Source: Planctomycetota bacterium (lineage in GTDB: Bacteria > Planctomycetota > Brocadiia > SM23-32). Taken from it: DNA of 6,469 nucleotides. Position numbers and translations under genes: made by a program. Location: positions 1 through 6,469 of the forward strand of contig JAGXLK010000143.1 in the NCBI GenBank assembly GCA_018334735.1, in the 5' to 3' direction. Shown here piece by piece: positions 6,424-6,469 of this stretch (position 1 is its first letter; each line of letters begins with the position of its first letter). The notes under the pieces were generated by a model. It was not told where the DNA came from. It did not search any database and saw only the letters and a program-made list of their open reading frames with translations.

Positions 6424-6448
6424 AGTGCTTTATTGCGAAGCATTTTTT
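6424..6448 (+). terminator. Probable rho-independent terminator of xerD
   Basis: AGTGCTT (6424-6430) pairs with AAGCATT (6438-6444), including one G-T pair, around a seven-base loop, and the stem runs into TTTTTT (6443-6448). The hairpin starts 49 bases after the xerD stop. The stem is AU-rich and therefore weak, but stem plus T run in this position is typical. An A8 tract at 6452-6459 gives a T run on the other strand, so a convergent gene to the right might share the region. Confidence 0.6.
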
Positions 6449-6469
6449 CCGAAAAAAAAGAAAAGCGCG

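Noticed and set aside
5479..6469. Tyrosine recombinase as an integrase of a mobile element
   Set aside because: Length, catalytic spacing and C-terminus match housekeeping XerD. There is no tRNA, attachment-site repeat, dif-like site or phage gene nearby.

Overview
The window is bacterial DNA from a Gram-negative organism: it carries dedicated Kdo (3-deoxy-D-manno-octulosonate) lipopolysaccharide genes. The large kinase-TPR-FGE protein suggests a lineage rich in eukaryote-like kinases, such as the PVC group (Planctomycetes, Verrucomicrobia, Lentisphaerae) or a related uncultured phylum. That placement is inference from gene content only. I see no mobile element, CRISPR array, tRNA or rRNA.

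Layout: positions 1-5308 are a four-gene run on the minus strand, transcribed right to left. The order is a very large membrane-spanning protein (kinase-like domain, transmembrane helix, TPR-like repeats, FGE/SUMF1-like domain), a KdkA-like lipopolysaccharide kinase, KdsD (arabinose-5-phosphate isomerase), and the start of KdsC (Kdo-8-phosphate phosphatase), which runs off the left edge. A 110-170 bp divergent control region separates this run from xerD, a tyrosine recombinase on the plus strand (5479-6375), which is followed by a probable intrinsic terminator.

How the genes fit together: KdsD makes arabinose 5-phosphate, the precursor of Kdo. KdsC dephosphorylates Kdo-8-phosphate before activation. 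The KdkA-like enzyme probably phosphorylates Kdo in the inner core. The large protein leads the same transcription unit, and both its enzyme-like domains look degenerate: the kinase catalytic loop reads HGH instead of HRD, and the FGE-like domain lacks both catalytic cysteines. It therefore looks like a trans-envelope scaffold or sensor rather than a kinase or sulfatase activator. A functional tie to lipopolysaccharide is inferred from gene order alone.

Start sites: for three of the four minus-strand genes the longest reading frame is probably not the true one. A -10 element lies almost against the first ATG of the large protein, and a purine-rich ribosome-binding site precedes a GTG 60 bases downstream. 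The alternatives are given in each entry.
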